Source: Bacillus sp. es.036
GTDB taxonomy: Bacteria > Bacillota > Bacilli > Bacillales > Guptibacillaceae
Reading direction: 5' to 3'
Assembly: GCF_002563635.1 (NCBI RefSeq)
Contig: NZ_PDIZ01000001.1
Coordinates: 2,108,001-2,172,000, forward strand
DNA: 64,000 bases
Each line of letters begins with the position of its first letter. Position 1 is the stretch's first letter. The translations under genes and the position numbers were made by a program. Below are positions 47,750-57,369 of this stretch, in pieces. Under the pieces are notes generated by a model. That model was not told where the DNA came from and ran no database searches. It worked only from the letters and a program-made list of their open reading frames with translations.

Positions 47750-48389
47750 TTCTTCCACCTCTTTCTATCAATCGAGCGACAAACGTTTTACACTGTGGCA
47801 AAGAATAACCAACGATCGGACCAATCGTTATACAAAACAAAAGCGTTCCAATATTAACCGGTCCTTGTAATAGCCAACCAAGAAAAAGAACCACCATTTC
47901 CATTGAAAGGCGAATGCGTTGTACTTTCCAACCCGTGCGCTCGGTTAAGACAAGCATTAAGCTATCTCTTGGACCTGCTCCTCTATCTGCCGCAATATAG
48001 AGACCAATTCCATACCCCATAATAAGAATTCCACTAATCAGCATAACCAATTTTCCCGGTAAATGATCAGGGGTTTTAAGAAAAGGAAGCCATAAATAAA
48101 TGTCAATAAAAACGCCAACTAGAAGCATATTCAGGAAAGCACCAAGTTTTGGCCACGACCGTTCTAATAAAGACGTCGCCCCAATAATCACGAAACCTAT
48201 GAGAATGGACCACGTACCAATCGTTAATCCGAACTGCTGATAAAGTCCGATGTGGAATACATCCCACGGCGCACTTCCAGCTTCTGCACGAATCATGAGA
48301 GCAATTCCAAAAGCCATAACTAAAAGACCTGAAACAAAGATTCCCCAGCTCATCCAGAACCAGGATATGCCCCTATTCGCTTGTTTCAT
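47682..48389 (-). CDS. YczE/YitT-type membrane protein
   Basis: A 235-residue protein with about five to six membrane helices. AGSAPWDVFHIGLYQQFGL and DRGAGPRDSLMLVL are typical of the YczE family (DUF6198 type). Its charged C-terminus (ERGGRNEDIDKRKIR) is encoded where the gene overlaps cymR by 68 bases in another frame. Function unknown; YczE has been linked to antibiotic synthesis in Bacillus. Confidence 0.82.
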   Translation of the reverse strand: MKQANRGISWFWMSWGIFVSGLLVMAFGIALMIRAEAGSAPWDVFHIGLYQQFGLTIGTWSILIGFVIIGATSLLERSWPKLGAFLNMLLVGVFIDIYLWLPFLKTPDHLPGKLVMLISGILIMGYGIGLYIAADRGAGPRDSLMLVLTERTGWKVQRIRLSMEMVVLFLGWLLQGPVNIGTLLFCITIGPIVGYSLPQCKTFVARLIERGGRNEDIDKRKIRINDYDGVSKKAR

Positions 48390-48536
48390 TTCATCCCTCT
48401 TATCTCAATCTAATCTCATCTATCTAGCTATTGTTTCTGTTAGTAAACCTTCGCTATTATAGCACGAACCGCTTTTTCTTGCATTTCCAAAACCCGTATA
48501 GTATGTTTCAAATAACTATGAAAGGACGGGTTTTCT

Positions 48537-49880
48537 ATGGATCTATTTGATTATCCAAAAGATAATAGCAACACTACGTCAGGACCACTTGCAAGTAGGA
48601 TGAGACCGAGATCGATCGAGGAATTTATTGGACAGGATCATATTATTGGAGATGGAAAGTTATTAAGAAGAGCGATTCAAGCAGATCAACTAACACCTAT
48701 GATCTTTTTTGGTCCTCCTGGAACTGGGAAAACAACCCTAGCTCGCATTATTGCCAATACGACATCAGCTCATTTTGAACAGCTAAATGCTGTAACGTCT
48801 GGAGTCGCTGACATTAGAAGATTGACCTCTGAAGCAAAAGATCGCTTGAAACTTGACGGTCAAAAAACAGTACTCTTTATTGATGAAATCCACCGCTTTA
48901 ATAAATCGCAACAAGATGCGCTTCTTCCTTTCGTTGAAGATGGAACGATCGTTTTAATCGGAGCTACAACAGAAAGTCCGATGTTTGAAATTAACGCGGC
49001 ACTCCTTTCGCGCTCAAGATTATTTCGTTTTGAACACCTCAACGAAATAACGATTAAGAACATTCTTTACCAGGCGATCGAGGACAAAGATCGCGGTTTT
49101 GGTAAATATAATATTGAAATCGAAAACGATGCTATCGATCATCTCATTGATGTTTCAAACGGAGACGCCAGAACGGCGCTAAATGCACTGGAACTAGCCG
49201 TTCTTACGACAACGCCAAATCAGGATGGGCAGCTCATGATTACACTCGCAATCGCAGAAGAATCCATTCAACAACGTGTACTTCAGTATGATAAAGATAG
49301 CGACAATCACTATGATACCGTTTCAGCTTTTATTAAAAGTATACGAGGATCAGATCCGGATGCTACGCTATATTGGTTAGCTAAAATGATTTATGCAGGC
49401 GAAGACCCTCGTTTCATTGCAAGACGTCTTTATGTTCACGCTGCTGAAGATATTGGACTTGCTGATCCGAACGCACTTCTTATTGCACACGCCGCAACTT
49501 ATGCGGTCGAATTCATCGGAATGCCGGAAGCTAGAATTCCGCTAGCTGAAGCAGCCTTATACCTTGCTACCGCCCCTAAAAGCAATGGTGTTATTTCTGG
49601 TATAGATGCGGCGCTTGCCGCAGTAAAAAAGGAAAAAAACGGCACTGTCCCTGTCCATTTACGTGATTCTCACTACAAAGGGGCTTCAGAACTCGGACAC
49701 GGCGTTGACTACAAATACCCACATAATTATCCAGGAGGTTACGTTCCTCAACAGTACCTACCTGATCATATGATAAGAAAAACGTTCTATAAACCTACTG
49801 AGCGTGGCCACGAAAGAACCATTCAAAAAAGACTGGATTATTTCAGTGAGCGTATCAAATCAGATAGTAAGAAACCGTAA
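48537..49880 (+). CDS. rarA: RarA, replication-associated recombination ATPase
   Basis: RarA (MgsA, YrvN) is an AAA+ clamp-loader-like ATPase acting at stalled forks. The 447-residue protein has [49 protein letters not shown] and the C-terminal tetramer domain ending in [20 protein letters not shown]. It is slightly longer than B. subtilis RarA (about 421) at its C-terminus. It is divergent from the YczE-type gene. Confidence 0.95.
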   Translation: MDLFDYPKDNSNTTSGPLASRMRPRSIEEFIGQDHIIGDGKLLRRAIQADQLTPMIFFGPPGTGKTTLARIIANTTSAHFEQLNAVTSGVADIRRLTSEAKDRLKLDGQKTVLFIDEIHRFNKSQQDALLPFVEDGTIVLIGATTESPMFEINAALLSRSRLFRFEHLNEITIKNILYQAIEDKDRGFGKYNIEIENDAIDHLIDVSNGDARTALNALELAVLTTTPNQDGQLMITLAIAEESIQQRVLQYDKDSDNHYDTVSAFIKSIRGSDPDATLYWLAKMIYAGEDPRFIARRLYVHAAEDIGLADPNALLIAHAATYAVEFIGMPEARIPLAEAALYLATAPKSNGVISGIDAALAAVKKEKNGTVPVHLRDSHYKGASELGHGVDYKYPHNYPGGYVPQQYLPDHMIRKTFYKPTERGHERTIQKRLDYFSERIKSDSKKP

Positions 49881-49910
49881 CAGCAGGGCTCTAGCTCCTG
49901 CTGTTTTTTT
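49879..49910 (+). terminator. Terminator after rarA
   Basis: AACAGCAGG pairs with CCTGCTGTT, loop of 9, then seven T. The arm overlaps the stop codon. Confidence 0.9.
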
Positions 49911-50029
49911 ATCTATTCTTGCAATCTACCTTAAATTTACAAGACTTCTGTATAAATTCTTCCAGACTGGCAAAGCTATGATTACTTTCAAAACGCAAAG
50001 TTTTTCACCACATAAAGGAGCTGAAGGAA

Positions 50030-50695
50030 ATGAAAGTAAGACAAGATGCCTGGTCTCATGAAGATGATTTAATGCTTGCCGAAACAGTGCTGCGGCATGT
50101 TAGAGAAGGTAGTACACAATTAAAAGCCTTTGACGAAGTCGGCGATCGACTTAGCCGAACATCAGCAGCCGTTGGATTCCGTTGGAACGCCATTGTCAGA
50201 GATCGATACGAACAGGCTTTAAAGCTTGCGAAAAAGCAGCGAAAAGAAATGAAGCGTGCTGAGCGTAGACAACCCGAATATACAAAGAACGAGATGCATA
50301 CACCATTGCAGCAAGAACAACCTATCGCCAAACCTGTACTTAAAACACCAGTCAACACGACTGAACCAATCCAAACTAAGAAGGAACTAACGATGAGAGA
50401 TGTCATCACATTCTTATCCAATCTCGAACAATCCGCATCCTCAACAAACAAACTTAGAACAAACCTTGATAAACTAGAATCGGAGAATCAGCTACTAAGA
50501 GAAGAAAACACCCTGCTCAACCAAAGAATCAAAACGCTTGAAAACGAACAACTAGTAATGAAAGAAGATTACCAATCCCTCATCCAAATAATGGACCGAG
50601 CCAGAAGAATGGTCGTCCTAAACGACAACGAAGACCAAAACGTCCCAACCTTCAAAATGGATAAGAATGGGAACCTAGAAAAAGTCGCGAGGTAA
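50030..50695 (+). CDS. RsfA-family transcription regulator
   Basis: The 221-residue protein begins VRQDAWSHEDDLMLAETVL, a Myb/SANT-like DNA-binding domain (about 1-60) of the RsfA/YlbO family of prespore regulators. A Lys/Arg-rich linker and a coiled coil (about 130-185; LRTNLDKLESENQLLREE) follow. RsfA modulates sigma-F genes in the forespore; the exact targets of this paralogue are unknown. AAAGGAGCTGAAGGAA precedes the ATG. The tandem structured repeats begin six bases after its stop. Confidence 0.88.
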   Translation: MKVRQDAWSHEDDLMLAETVLRHVREGSTQLKAFDEVGDRLSRTSAAVGFRWNAIVRDRYEQALKLAKKQRKEMKRAERRQPEYTKNEMHTPLQQEQPIAKPVLKTPVNTTEPIQTKKELTMRDVITFLSNLEQSASSTNKLRTNLDKLESENQLLREENTLLNQRIKTLENEQLVMKEDYQSLIQIMDRARRMVVLNDNEDQNVPTFKMDKNGNLEKVAR

Positions 50696-50701
50696 AAACG
50701 A

Positions 50702-51301
50702 AAAGCGGAAATGGACGTTTAGACCCGGCAGGCACTGGAGCCTTATCATTTGAACACGGTTTTTGTGTTCGAATGATAAGGCGAAGTGACCGAGGGTCTG
50801 GCCATTGCAGCTGGATCTCCGTAAAGCGGAAGTGGGCGTTTAGGGTCGACAAGCGCTGGAACCCTATAAATTGAACACGGTCTTTGTGTTCGGATGAATG
50901 GCTGAAGCGATCGAGACCCTGCCCACTGCAGCTGGATCAATGAAAAGCGGAGACGAGCGCTTAGAAACGGAGATATTGGAACGCTTGAACTAGAACACGC
51001 CCTGTGTGTTCTGGTGAAAAAGTGAAATATCGTAGTTTCTGCGAGTCGCAGCTGGATCTCCGAAAAGCGGAAATGGGCGTTTAGACCCGGCAGGCACTGG
51101 AGCCCTCCAAATTGAACACTCCCTTTGTGTTCGAGTTGGAGGGTGAAGTGACCGAGGGTCTGGCCATTGCAGCTGGATCTACGTAAAGCCGAAGCGCCCG
51201 TTTAGACACGACAAGCGCTGGAGCCCCATGAAAAGAACACGCTCTTTGTGTTCATTTTGTAGGGTGAAGAGATCGAGAGGCAGGGCGCTGCACTTGAATC
51301 T
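50702..51301 (+). repeat. Tandem array of five ~120-bp structured repeats
   Basis: Units start at 50702, 50823, 50944, 51064 and 51185 with AAAGC, spaced 121, 121, 120 and 121. Each has the apical hairpin GAACAC/GTGTTC (for example 50752-50757 with 50765-50770), the conserved TGGA, and (units 1-4) ends GCAGCTGGATC. Inner and outer stems vary but keep pairing: AGACCC/GGGTCT in units 1 and 4, AGGGTC/GACCCT in 2, AGAAAC/GTTTCT in 3; outer AATGG/CCATT, AGTGGGC/GCCCACT (2), AGCGCCC/GGGCGCT (5). Unit 5 has lost two inner stems. This is how a structured RNA evolves. No open frame is convincing. The identity of the family is not known to me. Confidence 0.9.
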
Positions 51302-51318
51302 AAAATTCTCCTAAAGAA

Positions 51319-51351
51319 AAAGCATCCGCTCAAGACTTGAGCGGATGCTTT
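51319..51351. terminator. Strong hairpin after the repeat array
   Basis: A 15-bp perfect stem (51319-51333 with 51337-51351) with loop GAC. T-rich on the reverse side (TTTTTCTTT). It can end transcripts from the array and read-through of the 6S gene. Confidence 0.8.
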
Positions 51352-51365
51352 ATTAATTGTCATAA

Positions 51366-51567
51366 AAATAGAAGAGCCCCAACTGTGCCGTCCTTTCCAT
51401 AATTGTTGAACCTGCATTGGCAGGTGGGTGCCCTATTCCACTCTCCGTACGTCCTCAGCTACCGAGGCATGTACTTTGAACGGAAAGAATCAGGCTCCCG
51501 TTGTAAAAGTGTTGGCTCAAATTATTATGGAAGTAAACGAACACTTCAGGACTCTTCGTTAACTTGT
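51366..51567 (-). ncRNA. bsrA: 6S RNA
   Basis: About 200 nt. A promoter upstream fixes the start near 51567. The closing stem pairs GAAGAGTCC (51549-51557) with GGGGCTCTTC (51371-51380), and a T-rich tail follows. The AACACTTTTACAACGGGAGC and CACCCACCTGCCAATGCAGG segments are typical of 6S RNA in Bacillus. Its place before aspS matches bsrA of B. subtilis. 6S RNA mimics an open promoter and holds sigma-A RNA polymerase in stationary phase. Confidence 0.88.
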
Positions 51568-51573
51568 AATTGA

Positions 51574-51602
51574 ATTATAGCAGACCTTCTAATCGATTTC
51601 AA
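51574..51602 (-). promoter_or_regulatory. Sigma-A promoter of 6S RNA
   Basis: TTGAAA (51597-51602) and TATAAT (51574-51579) on the reverse strand are 17 bases apart. Confidence 0.88.
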
Positions 51603-51632
51603 TCTTCGAGGATTAGGTCCTTTTTATTATTT

Positions 51633-53420
51633 TTATTCTTTCTCAGCGGCAACTGGCTTCTTAGCTAGTTCTAGATGTAGTTCTTTCAACTGATCTTCAC
51701 TAACAGGAGACGGCGCTTCCGTTAACAAGCAGCTCGCGCTAGCTGTTTTAGGGAAAGCAATTGTATCGCGAAGATTCGTTCTTCCAGCAAGCAACATAAC
51801 GAGACGATCAAGCCCAAAAGCAATTCCGCCATGCGGAGGTGTTCCGTATTCGAATGCTTCAAGAAGGAAACCGAACTCTGCTTCTGCCTCTTCTTTTGTA
51901 AAGCCTAGTGCTTTAAACATTTTTTCCTGAATATCACGTTGGAAAATACGCTGAGAACCACCACCAAGCTCATAACCATTGAGTACAAGGTCATATGCAT
52001 CTGCACGTACTTTGCCAGGGGCTTCTTCAAGGAGATGAAGGTCCTCTTTCAATGGCATTGTAAATGGATGATGCTCCGCAAAATAACGATCTGCTTCCTC
52101 ATCATAACTCATAAGCGGGAAGTCCATAATCCAAAGGAAGTTAAACTTCGAATAATCAATAAGGCCAAGATCTTTACCAAGCTTTGTACGAAGAGAACCA
52201 AGACTATCAGCAACAACAGATTTACTGTCAGCTACGAAGAGTAGGAGGTCTCCTGCTTCAGCGTCAAATGCTTCTTTTAGTTGAGTAGCTAGTGATTCAT
52301 CAAAGAATTTAGAAATAGGTCCTTTCAAACCATCTTCCTCTACCTTCAACCATGCAAGTCCTTTTGCTTTATATGTTTTCACATACTCCGTTAATGCATC
52401 AATATCTTTGCGGGAATATGCACTAGCAGCGCCTTTCGCATTGATGCCTTTTACTGCTCCGCCAGAAGCAACTGCTCCAGAGAACACTTTAAAATCAGAA
52501 TCCTTCACGAGTTCAGATACATTAACAAACTCCATTTCAAAGCGTGTGTCTGGCTTATCTGATCCATAGCGATTCATTGCTTCAGCATGAGTCATACGCT
52601 GGAAAGGTGTCTTTATTTCGATGCCTTTCGTTTCTTTCAATACAGCGCTCATCATTTCTTCCATCATGGAAATTAAATCCTCTTTTGGAAGGAATGAAGT
52701 TTCAATATCAACCTGTGTAAATTCCGGTTGACGGTCCGCTCTAAGATCTTCATCACGGAAACAGCGAACAACCTGATAATAACGTTCAAATCCAGAAACC
52801 ATTAACAGCTGTTTAAACAGCTGAGGAGATTGTGGAAGTGCATAAAACTCTCCATCGTGCACACGGCTAGGCACTAAATAGTCACGAGCACCTTCAGGCG
52901 TACTCTTTGTTAGCATAGGGGTTTCAATCTCAAGAAATTCATTCTGATCTAGAAAATCACGTATCACTTTCGTTGTACGATGGCGAAGTTTGAATGTTTC
53001 TTGCATAACAGGACGTCGTAGGTCTAAATAGCGATATTTTAAGCGAATGTCTTCTCCAACCTCTACATCATTTGCGATGCTAATGGGAGGGTTTTTAGCC
53101 GCATTAAGAATTTCAAGTGATTCAGCATGTACTTCAATCGAACCAGTTGGTAAATTGGGATTAACCGTTCCTTCTGCACGCGCTACTACTTTCCCTGTGA
53201 TGCCTAGCACATATTCATTTCTGACATTCTCCGCTAGTTCTAGCGCTTCTTTGGATAAATCCGGATTGAAAACAACCTGAACAATACCAGAACGGTCTCT
53301 AAAATCAATAAAAATTAACCCACCAAGATCGCGACGTTTTTGAACCCATCCTTTTAATTCTACTATTTCTCCGATTTCGTTTTCACGAATTTTTCCACAT
53401 GAGTGACTTCTTCCGATCAT
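51633..53420 (-). CDS. aspS: AspS, aspartyl-tRNA synthetase
   Basis: A bacterial-type class IIb synthetase of 595 residues: N-terminal OB-fold anticodon domain ([21 protein letters not shown]), catalytic core with [18 protein letters not shown] (motif 2), the bacterial GAD insertion, and [12 protein letters not shown] (motif 3). It follows hisS by two bases, forming the hisS-aspS operon under one T-box. The 51302-51632 stretch after it holds the 6S gene. Confidence 0.97.
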   Translation of the reverse strand: MIGRSHSCGKIRENEIGEIVELKGWVQKRRDLGGLIFIDFRDRSGIVQVVFNPDLSKEALELAENVRNEYVLGITGKVVARAEGTVNPNLPTGSIEVHAESLEILNAAKNPPISIANDVEVGEDIRLKYRYLDLRRPVMQETFKLRHRTTKVIRDFLDQNEFLEIETPMLTKSTPEGARDYLVPSRVHDGEFYALPQSPQLFKQLLMVSGFERYYQVVRCFRDEDLRADRQPEFTQVDIETSFLPKEDLISMMEEMMSAVLKETKGIEIKTPFQRMTHAEAMNRYGSDKPDTRFEMEFVNVSELVKDSDFKVFSGAVASGGAVKGINAKGAASAYSRKDIDALTEYVKTYKAKGLAWLKVEEDGLKGPISKFFDESLATQLKEAFDAEAGDLLLFVADSKSVVADSLGSLRTKLGKDLGLIDYSKFNFLWIMDFPLMSYDEEADRYFAEHHPFTMPLKEDLHLLEEAPGKVRADAYDLVLNGYELGGGSQRIFQRDIQEKMFKALGFTKEEAEAEFGFLLEAFEYGTPPHGGIAFGLDRLVMLLAGRTNLRDTIAFPKTASASCLLTEAPSPVSEDQLKELHLELAKKPVAAEKE

Positions 53421-53422
53421 TC

Positions 53423-54703
53423 TTAAACTTCCTCCTTTAATTTCCTACAAAGATAGGTATCAACTTCTGAAAGGCTAATCGCCTCTTGTTCACCAGTGTT
53501 CATATTTTTTATATTAATTTCATTTTTTTGAATTTCTTCATCGCCTAGAATAGCGACATATTTTGAATGAAGGCGGTTAGCCGCTTTAAACTGACCTTTC
53601 ATCTTCTTATCAAGATAATCACGTTCCGTTGAAAGTCCAGCTTTTCTAAGTTTGTGAACAAGGCCGTTCGAAACTTTTTGCGCTTCCTCCCCCATTGTGA
53701 CAACATAACAATCAATTGTCTTTTCAATCGGTAATTCTACGCCTTCTGCTTCTAACGCCATTAATAAGCGCTCAATGCTCATTGCAAAGCCAATTCCTGG
53801 AGTTGATGGACCACCCATCTCCTCAACTAGGCCATTGTAGCGACCACCACCGCTAAGCGTGGTTATGGCACCAAATCCATCCGCATCACTCATGATCTCA
53901 AATGCAGTGTGGTTGTAATAATCTAACCCGCGAACAAGGCGATCATCGAGAACGTAATCAATTCCCATTTGATCGAGCGCTTCTTTTACATTTGCAAAAT
54001 AAGTTGCCGAGTCTTCGTTTAAGTAATCAATGATAGAAGGCGCAGTTGCCATCAATTCATGGTCACGGTCCTTTTTACAATCAAGAATACGAAGAGGATT
54101 TTTCTCAAGACGACTTTGACAATCGCTACAAAACTCTCCGATTCTCGGTTCAAAGTGATCCACTAGTGATTTACGATGAGCTTCACGACTTTCTTTATCA
54201 CCAAGACTATTTAAGTAAAGCTTAAGCTTTTTTAACCCTAACTCCTGATAAAGTCCCATCGCAAGGGCAATAACTTCAGCATCAATGGAAGGATCGTTAC
54301 TACCAAGCGCCTCAATGCCAAACTGAACAAATTGTCTCATTCTACCTGATTGTGGACGTTCATATCGAAACATCGGACCAATGTAATACAGTTTAACTGG
54401 CTGCTCAGGTAAACCGTACATTTTATTATTAACATAAGCACGAACGGCTGAAGCAGTGCCCTCAGGACGAAGTGTTAAACTACGATTTCCTCGATCTTCG
54501 AATGTGTACATTTCTTTTTGGACGATATCTGTTGTATCACCTACTCCGCGTTGAAATAACTCGGTATGTTCAAAGATTGGTGTGCGAAGTTCATGGTAAT
54601 TGTATCTACGGCAAATTTCTCTCGCCTTATTTTCAATGTATTGCCATAACTCTGATGTACCAGGAACAATATCCTGAGTACCCCTAGGAATTTGAAAACT
54701 CAT
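53423..54703 (-). CDS. hisS: HisS, histidyl-tRNA synthetase
   Basis: A 426-residue class II synthetase with [14 protein letters not shown] (motif 2), histidine-binding [14 protein letters not shown] and [12 protein letters not shown] (motif 3), and a C-terminal anticodon domain. The ATG at 54703 has AAAGGAGGATAAAG. First gene of the T-box-controlled operon. Confidence 0.97.
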   Translation of the reverse strand: MSFQIPRGTQDIVPGTSELWQYIENKAREICRRYNYHELRTPIFEHTELFQRGVGDTTDIVQKEMYTFEDRGNRSLTLRPEGTASAVRAYVNNKMYGLPEQPVKLYYIGPMFRYERPQSGRMRQFVQFGIEALGSNDPSIDAEVIALAMGLYQELGLKKLKLYLNSLGDKESREAHRKSLVDHFEPRIGEFCSDCQSRLEKNPLRILDCKKDRDHELMATAPSIIDYLNEDSATYFANVKEALDQMGIDYVLDDRLVRGLDYYNHTAFEIMSDADGFGAITTLSGGGRYNGLVEEMGGPSTPGIGFAMSIERLLMALEAEGVELPIEKTIDCYVVTMGEEAQKVSNGLVHKLRKAGLSTERDYLDKKMKGQFKAANRLHSKYVAILGDEEIQKNEINIKNMNTGEQEAISLSEVDTYLCRKLKEEV

Positions 54704-54778
54704 TCTTTATCCTCCTTTAATCACCAGTAAGAAGCTTTCCACTGCGAAACTGAACGAGTGGTACCTTTTTTTGGATAC

Positions 54779-55049
54779 AAAAAAACTCCCATCCCTGAAT
54801 CGAAATTCAGGGACGAGAGTTACCCGCGGTGCCACCCTAATGGAAGGACGTATCCTTCCGCTTGAAACAGTTAACGCCTGTCTACGTCGCCCCCTACTGA
54901 GTTAACTGTTCGGAGGCGATCCTTGGAAGTGTCTTTCAAAAAAGCGGTATCGAGAAATGCTCTCAGCCTAACGGCATTTCCTCTCTGCTCAACCCGGTAT
55001 TTTTTTACTTTTCTTCCTCAACGGAGCTTCGTATCGATTTACTGAATTG
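54779..55049 (-). ncRNA. T-box riboswitch of hisS-aspS
   Basis: The T-box AGGGTGGCACCGCG is at 54825-54838, reverse strand. The terminator follows with ACTCTCGTCCCTGAAT pairing with ATTCAGGGATGGGAGT, then T-run (54779-54821). Stem I has GGAAATGC/GCATTTC distal pairing. The likely specifier is GACAC at 54929-54933, which can be read as GAC (Asp) or CAC (His), fitting the two genes it controls. The 54704-55098 gap is taken up by this leader and promoter. Confidence 0.92.
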
Positions 55050-55055
55050 TTTTCT

Positions 55056-55084
55056 ATCATACGAGTCAGTCTTTTTTTTGTCAA
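55056..55084 (-). promoter_or_regulatory. Sigma-A promoter of hisS-aspS
   Basis: TTGACA (55079-55084) and TATGAT (55056-55061), 17-base spacer, 15 bases after the stop of the small HTH gene. Confidence 0.88.
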
Positions 55085-55098
55085 GGGTATTCCTCGTG

Positions 55099-55272
55099 TT
55101 AACGTTTCATTTTTTGTTTCATGATCTTTACACTTTTTAGAGACAGTCCAAATTCTTCCGCGAGTTCCATATTTGACAAACACTGCTCTTTTTGTAGAAA
55201 ATCATGAAAGTCGACGCCAAATTCCGGTTGCGACATGTTGTAGCTCATCATTTCTTTATTTGTCGATCGCAT
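55099..55272 (-). CDS. Small helix-turn-helix protein
   Basis: A 57-residue frame, MRSTNKEMMSYNMS at the start and LSNMELAEEFGLSLKSVKIM near 32-51, which fits a helix-turn-helix like those of sigma factor region 4. GAGGGTGAGCTTTC lies before the ATG at 55272. It lies just upstream of the hisS promoter and is divergent from the amidase gene, a position where Bacillus has a small yrz-type gene. Function unknown. Confidence 0.72.
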   Translation of the reverse strand: MRSTNKEMMSYNMSQPEFGVDFHDFLQKEQCLSNMELAEEFGLSLKSVKIMKQKMKR

Positions 55273-55403
55273 GAAAGCTCACCCTCTTCGTGTAGTATTT
55301 TCTTAGTTTCACCAAAAAGTAAAGGTTTTACAACTAAACGAAGGAATCTTTTCATCCGATAAAGAAATTATCTAAGCTAAGAATTATTGAAAGGAGATTT
55401 CCA

Positions 55404-56834
55404 TTGAAAAGATTGATTTTTATTCTGAGCTTATTATTAATAGCCCTTTTTATTCCTCATACAACTTCAGCGGCTACTCGTGCACTTTTTGACCAAACCG
55501 TTAATGTGCGCTCAGAACCATCTATTTCGTCCACAATCATTGCTCAAGTGCACCAAGGTCACAAAGCAACGATCATTGATAATCAAGATAATTGGCTATA
55601 TGTAGAACTTCCTACCGCGAAAAAGGGTTGGGTAGCCAGCAGATTCGCAACGTTAACGACTGATTCGCAGACCGAACAAACCATTCGATCCACCGTATCT
55701 GATTTACAAGTACGAGCTGGTCCAGGAAAAGAGCACAAAACTATCGGGAGTATTTCCCAAGAAAGCGAATGGAACGTTTTAAAGATCGATGGTGATTGGA
55801 TTTCAATCGATTATAACGGTCAAACAGGTTGGGTGGCTTCATGGTTAGTAAATTCAACAACACAAGATAATGCAAACAATTCCAGTATAAAAAAAGAAGT
55901 CATCACACGACTATTAAATGTTCGAGAAATGCCCGGGACAGAAAACCGCATTTTATTTCAGCTCCCTTCAGGTTCTGTCGTTGAAGAAATCAAAACAGAA
56001 AACAATTGGAGTTTTATTCGTTATGAAAACGGACAAATAGGATGGGTGGATACTACCTATTTACAAAACACGAATAAGAAGGAAGAGGCAGGCTTTGTGA
56101 CGATTTTATACCACGCAACAAACCTTAGAAGCGGACCTGCCTTAAGCAATGATGTCATCAAACAAGCGTCGGTCCAAGAGCGCTATCAAATAGATGGAAA
56201 AGAAGGTGAATGGTATCGAATACTCCTGGATGATGGCCGTTCAGCTTACGTAGCAGATTGGGTGGTTTCAACTGCTTCTAGGCTTACCACTTCTCCCAAG
56301 TTAAAGTCAGGAAAAACAGTCGTACTAGATGCTGGACACGGCGGTTTTGATAGCGGAGCTTTAGGAATTACTACACTTGAGAAAATCCTTACTCTCAAAA
56401 CAACGAACACAATTGCTGAGAAATTAAAAAACGCAGGTGTAGAAGTGATTCTAACAAGAGATGATGATACATTTATCTCACTTGCACAACGAACTATAAT
56501 TTCTGAGCAACACCAGGCAGATGCTTTTGTCAGCATTCATTTCGACAGCACTGTCGATCCAACGGCAAATGGCACGACGACTTATTACTATGAGGAAGCG
56601 GATATGCCACTTGCCTCATCCATTCATGCTGAGATTGGCGACGATACTTCTCTACGAGATCGCGGCATACGTTTTGGCAATTACTATGTCCTTCGAAATA
56701 ATCAACAGCCTTCCGTTCTTCTAGAACTTGGATTCCTTTCCAACCCATGGGAAGAGCAATTAGTGAACAAGTCGACTTATCAAAATAACATTACGAATGA
56801 AATTTCTAATGGAATTCTTGCATTTTTACAATAA
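55404..56834 (+). CDS. yrvJ: N-acetylmuramoyl-L-alanine amidase with four SH3b domains (YrvJ-like)
   Basis: A 476-residue secreted cell-wall hydrolase. A signal peptide (about 1-23, ending TSAA) is followed by four bacterial SH3 repeats (about 26-90, 93-157, 166-228, 234-295; each with VRSEP/VRAGP/VREMP/LRSGP and GWV-type ends) for wall binding. The amidase_3 domain then has VVLDAGHGGFDSGALG, VILTRDDDTF, FVSIHFDS and VLLELGFLSN, giving the zinc ligands and the catalytic Glu. TTG 55404 follows AAAGGAG. It would cut the bond between MurNAc and the stem peptide. Confidence 0.93.
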   Translation: MKRLIFILSLLLIALFIPHTTSAATRALFDQTVNVRSEPSISSTIIAQVHQGHKATIIDNQDNWLYVELPTAKKGWVASRFATLTTDSQTEQTIRSTVSDLQVRAGPGKEHKTIGSISQESEWNVLKIDGDWISIDYNGQTGWVASWLVNSTTQDNANNSSIKKEVITRLLNVREMPGTENRILFQLPSGSVVEEIKTENNWSFIRYENGQIGWVDTTYLQNTNKKEEAGFVTILYHATNLRSGPALSNDVIKQASVQERYQIDGKEGEWYRILLDDGRSAYVADWVVSTASRLTTSPKLKSGKTVVLDAGHGGFDSGALGITTLEKILTLKTTNTIAEKLKNAGVEVILTRDDDTFISLAQRTIISEQHQADAFVSIHFDSTVDPTANGTTTYYYEEADMPLASSIHAEIGDDTSLRDRGIRFGNYYVLRNNQQPSVLLELGFLSNPWEEQLVNKSTYQNNITNEISNGILAFLQ

Positions 56835-56873
56835 TCTTTCTAAAAACATTTAAAAATAAATAAGTAACAAAAT

Positions 56874-56905
56874 AAAAGCCGCGTCCAAAAGGAACACGGC
56901 TTTTA
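56874..56905. terminator. Terminator between yrvJ and dtd
   Basis: AAAAGCCG pairs with CGGCTTTT with further inner pairs around AAAA; between convergent genes. Confidence 0.8.
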
Positions 56906-56906
56906 C

Positions 56907-57350
56907 CTATTCTTTACTTTCAATCACCAGGGTAACAGGCCCATCATTCGTAAGCTGAACATCCATCATTTCACCGAATATTCCAGTCTGTACGTCGAGA
57001 TCTTCTTTTCTAAGTAGCTCATTGAACTTCTCATATAGAACGGCTGCTTCAGAAGGCTTTGCTGCTTTCATAAAGTTCGGACGCCTTCCTTTACGGCAAT
57101 CTCCGTACAAAGTGAATTGTGAAATCGAAAGAATGGCACCGCCTTTATCTTTGACAGATAAATTCATGCGATCACTGTCATCTTCAAATATGCGTAGATT
57201 GGCAATCTTTGAAGCAAGATAAGCAGCATCCTCCTTTGTGTCTTCGTGAGTGACCCCTAGAAGGACGACAAGACCCGAATCAATCTTACCTGTCGTCTCT
57301 CCGTTCACGGTGACTGATGCATGCTTGGAACGTTGTATAACAGCTTTCAT
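56907..57350 (-). CDS. dtd: Dtd, D-aminoacyl-tRNA deacylase
   Basis: Dtd removes D-amino acids wrongly attached to tRNA. The 147-residue protein has [17 protein letters not shown], the active-site segment, and [11 protein letters not shown], the cross-subunit GP-motif. ATG 57350 follows AAGGAAGTTCTTC. It overlaps nothing but starts inside the last bases of relA (57370), as in B. subtilis where the two are co-transcribed. Confidence 0.95.
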   Translation of the reverse strand: MKAVIQRSKHASVTVNGETTGKIDSGLVVLLGVTHEDTKEDAAYLASKIANLRIFEDDSDRMNLSVKDKGGAILSISQFTLYGDCRKGRRPNFMKAAKPSEAAVLYEKFNELLRKEDLDVQTGIFGEMMDVQLTNDGPVTLVIESKE

Positions 57351-57369
57351 GAAGAACTTCCTTTCTACT

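Noticed and set aside
50702-51301. CRISPR array
   Set aside because: Repeats are contiguous ~120-bp units without spacers and no cas genes are present; the variation is in paired stems.
50746-51417. Reverse-strand open frames across the repeat array and the 6S region
   Set aside because: They follow the repeat unit, have biased composition and overlap the structured elements; none has family features.
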